Below, one piece after another: positions 63,360 through 64,000 of a stretch of 64,000 bases of DNA (the stretch's first letter is position 1; each line of letters opens with the position of its first letter). The position numbers and the translations under genes were made by a program. The notes beneath the pieces are model-generated. The model ran no database searches, was not told the DNA's origin, and saw only the letters and a list, made by a program, of their open reading frames with translations. The stretch is from Ereboglobus luteus (GTDB lineage: Bacteria > Verrucomicrobiota > Verrucomicrobiia > Opitutales > Opitutaceae): the NCBI RefSeq assembly GCF_003096195.1, contig NZ_CP023004.1:2150501-2214500 (forward strand), written 5' to 3'.

Positions 63360-64000
63360 TCACTGCAACTTGCCGTTCTTCCAAATCACTTTTTCGCCCC
63401 AAAACGGCATGATTGTTTGCGGGCAGTGCATTTTGGGAATGTTTTCCATCGCAAAGTTGAGGGTTCGGCGGCGCGGGGACTTATCAATGTCGTGGCGCAG
63501 CTCGATCATGTGGGAGAAGATTGTGCAGCTGGGCTCGATTCGGCCCTTGCCCGGTTTTGCGTCCAGCAAGTTGTTTTCCTCCGGCGCGCCCCAGCGGGTA
63601 ATAAACAGTCCAACCGGCCCCTGAGTGTGCTCAAACTGCTCCGGTTTAAAATTGGAATCCCCGCCATGCAAAATGGAAAGGCCGCCCGTGTCCTTGCCAC
63701 AATCAAACCTATACACCGTGACAAATTTTAGCAGCTTGGCATTGTGATCGGTGATGTCCGTGCGGATTGAGAAGGCGCCGATTTTATATTTTGCCGGGTT
63801 CTTTGAATAATATTGGGCGTCATCCTTGTAGAAATTGGACAGCACAGGTTTGCCGCGCGCGCGCATCGCGCTCATTAACTCCACGCTCTTGTGGTCGCCG
63901 TGATTATGCGTCACGCAGAGGAAATCCAGCAGGGGCTCAAACTTTTCCGCATACTTGTGGTTGATGTCCACGCCGAAGCACCCGGAGGGTGTTTTAACTA
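63360..64000 (-). CDS. Metallo-beta-lactamase-fold hydrolase (partial, N-terminus outside the window)
   Basis: About 213 residues of the C-terminal part. The frame is open to the window edge (...PSGCFGVDINHKY) and includes the metal motif VTHNHGDHKS (HxHxDH-like) and a later LSILHGGDSN with metal ligand Asp. DGGDSN and GLFITRWGAPEENN are consistent with an MBL-fold hydrolase of the UlaG/phosphodiesterase-like kind. A GTG at 63971 is an internal codon, not the likely start. Stop at 63360; 25 bp before the MFS gene, so probably the first visible gene of the operon. Confidence 0.75.
   Translation of the reverse strand, partial: VKTPSGCFGVDINHKYAEKFEPLLDFLCVTHNHGDHKSVELMSAMRARGKPVLSNFYKDDAQYYSKNPAKYKIGAFSIRTDITDHNAKLLKFVTVYRFDCGKDTGGLSILHGGDSNFKPEQFEHTQGPVGLFITRWGAPEENNLLDAKPGKGRIEPSCTIFSHMIELRHDIDKSPRRRTLNFAMENIPKMHCPQTIMPFWGEKVIWKNGKLQ

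Noticed and set aside
1-64000. CRISPR array
   Set aside because: No regularly spaced 25-40 bp direct repeats. The only tandem array (3756-3795) has 10-bp units without spacers.
1-64000. tRNA and rRNA genes
   Set aside because: I found no cloverleaf-like segment with a convincing T-loop and acceptor stem by eye; a covariance scan would be needed to exclude one.

Overview
This is a high-GC, gene-dense Gram-negative chromosome segment. It most likely comes from a Verrucomicrobiota bacterium of the Opitutaceae type. The evidence is the combination of LptD and BamD outer-membrane assembly, a type II secretion (T2SS) pseudopilin block whose members all read A-FT-[LI]-[LIV]-E at the cleavage site, an ECF sigma factor fused to a membrane-anchored extracytoplasmic domain, a DUF1080 protein, a sulfatase, sialidases, and an mcsA-mcsB-clpC arginine-phosphorylation operon. 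The taxonomic placement is inference. The sialidases, the sulfatase and NanE suggest a gut or mucosal glycan degrader.

Layout. 1-9 kb: tail of a REP-associated (RAYT-type) transposase, a histidine phosphatase, a patatin-like lipoprotein, then on the minus strand a TrmH/SpoU methyltransferase, HisH, an RsmB-type methyltransferase and LptD, followed by a plus-strand pyrimidine-nucleoside phosphorylase. 9-20 kb: a secreted PHP-domain protein, an NTF2-like protein, the mcsA-mcsB-clpC operon and the rpmF-plsX-fabH-bamD cluster, nearly all on the minus strand. 20-26 kb: the sigma factor-membrane fusion with a paralogous partner, a YjdF-like membrane protein, a fucose-isomerase-like enzyme and a divergent AraC regulator. 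26.4-32.5 kb: T2SS genes gspG-H-I-J-K, a GspL-like protein ending in LysM, and a GspM-like protein. 32.7-48.4 kb: a glycan-foraging locus with a DUF1080 protein, sialidase, sulfatase, sialidase, TonB-dependent receptor and a very large autotransporter. 48.9-55.8 kb: acid phosphatase, peptide deformylase, two uncharacterised envelope proteins, a small lipoprotein, a small membrane protein and Skp/OmpH. 56-59 kb: pyruvate phosphate dikinase with lysine-rich tails. 59-64 kb: a minus-strand sialic-acid-type operon with an MBL-fold protein (cut by the window edge), an OPA-type transporter, an EEP-family hydrolase, NanE and a phosphohexomutase.

Two features cut across the window. First, at least six genes are interrupted, and each is restored by adding exactly one base, usually in or beside a homopolymer (hisH, bamD, the AraC regulator, the TonB receptor, the autotransporter, the small lipoprotein; probably also the gspG leader). 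This looks like systematic homopolymer under-calling rather than decay, so the proteins are described as reconstructed. Second, there are several families of short palindromic dispersed repeats, in a genome that carries a RAYT-type transposase at position 1.

Functionally, the sialidases and sulfatase would trim sialylated and sulfated host glycans outside the cytoplasm, the TonB receptor would import released glycans, and the OPA transporter with NanE would feed amino-sugar phosphates into central metabolism. The T2SS block could export some of the hydrolases. I saw no tRNA, rRNA or CRISPR array.
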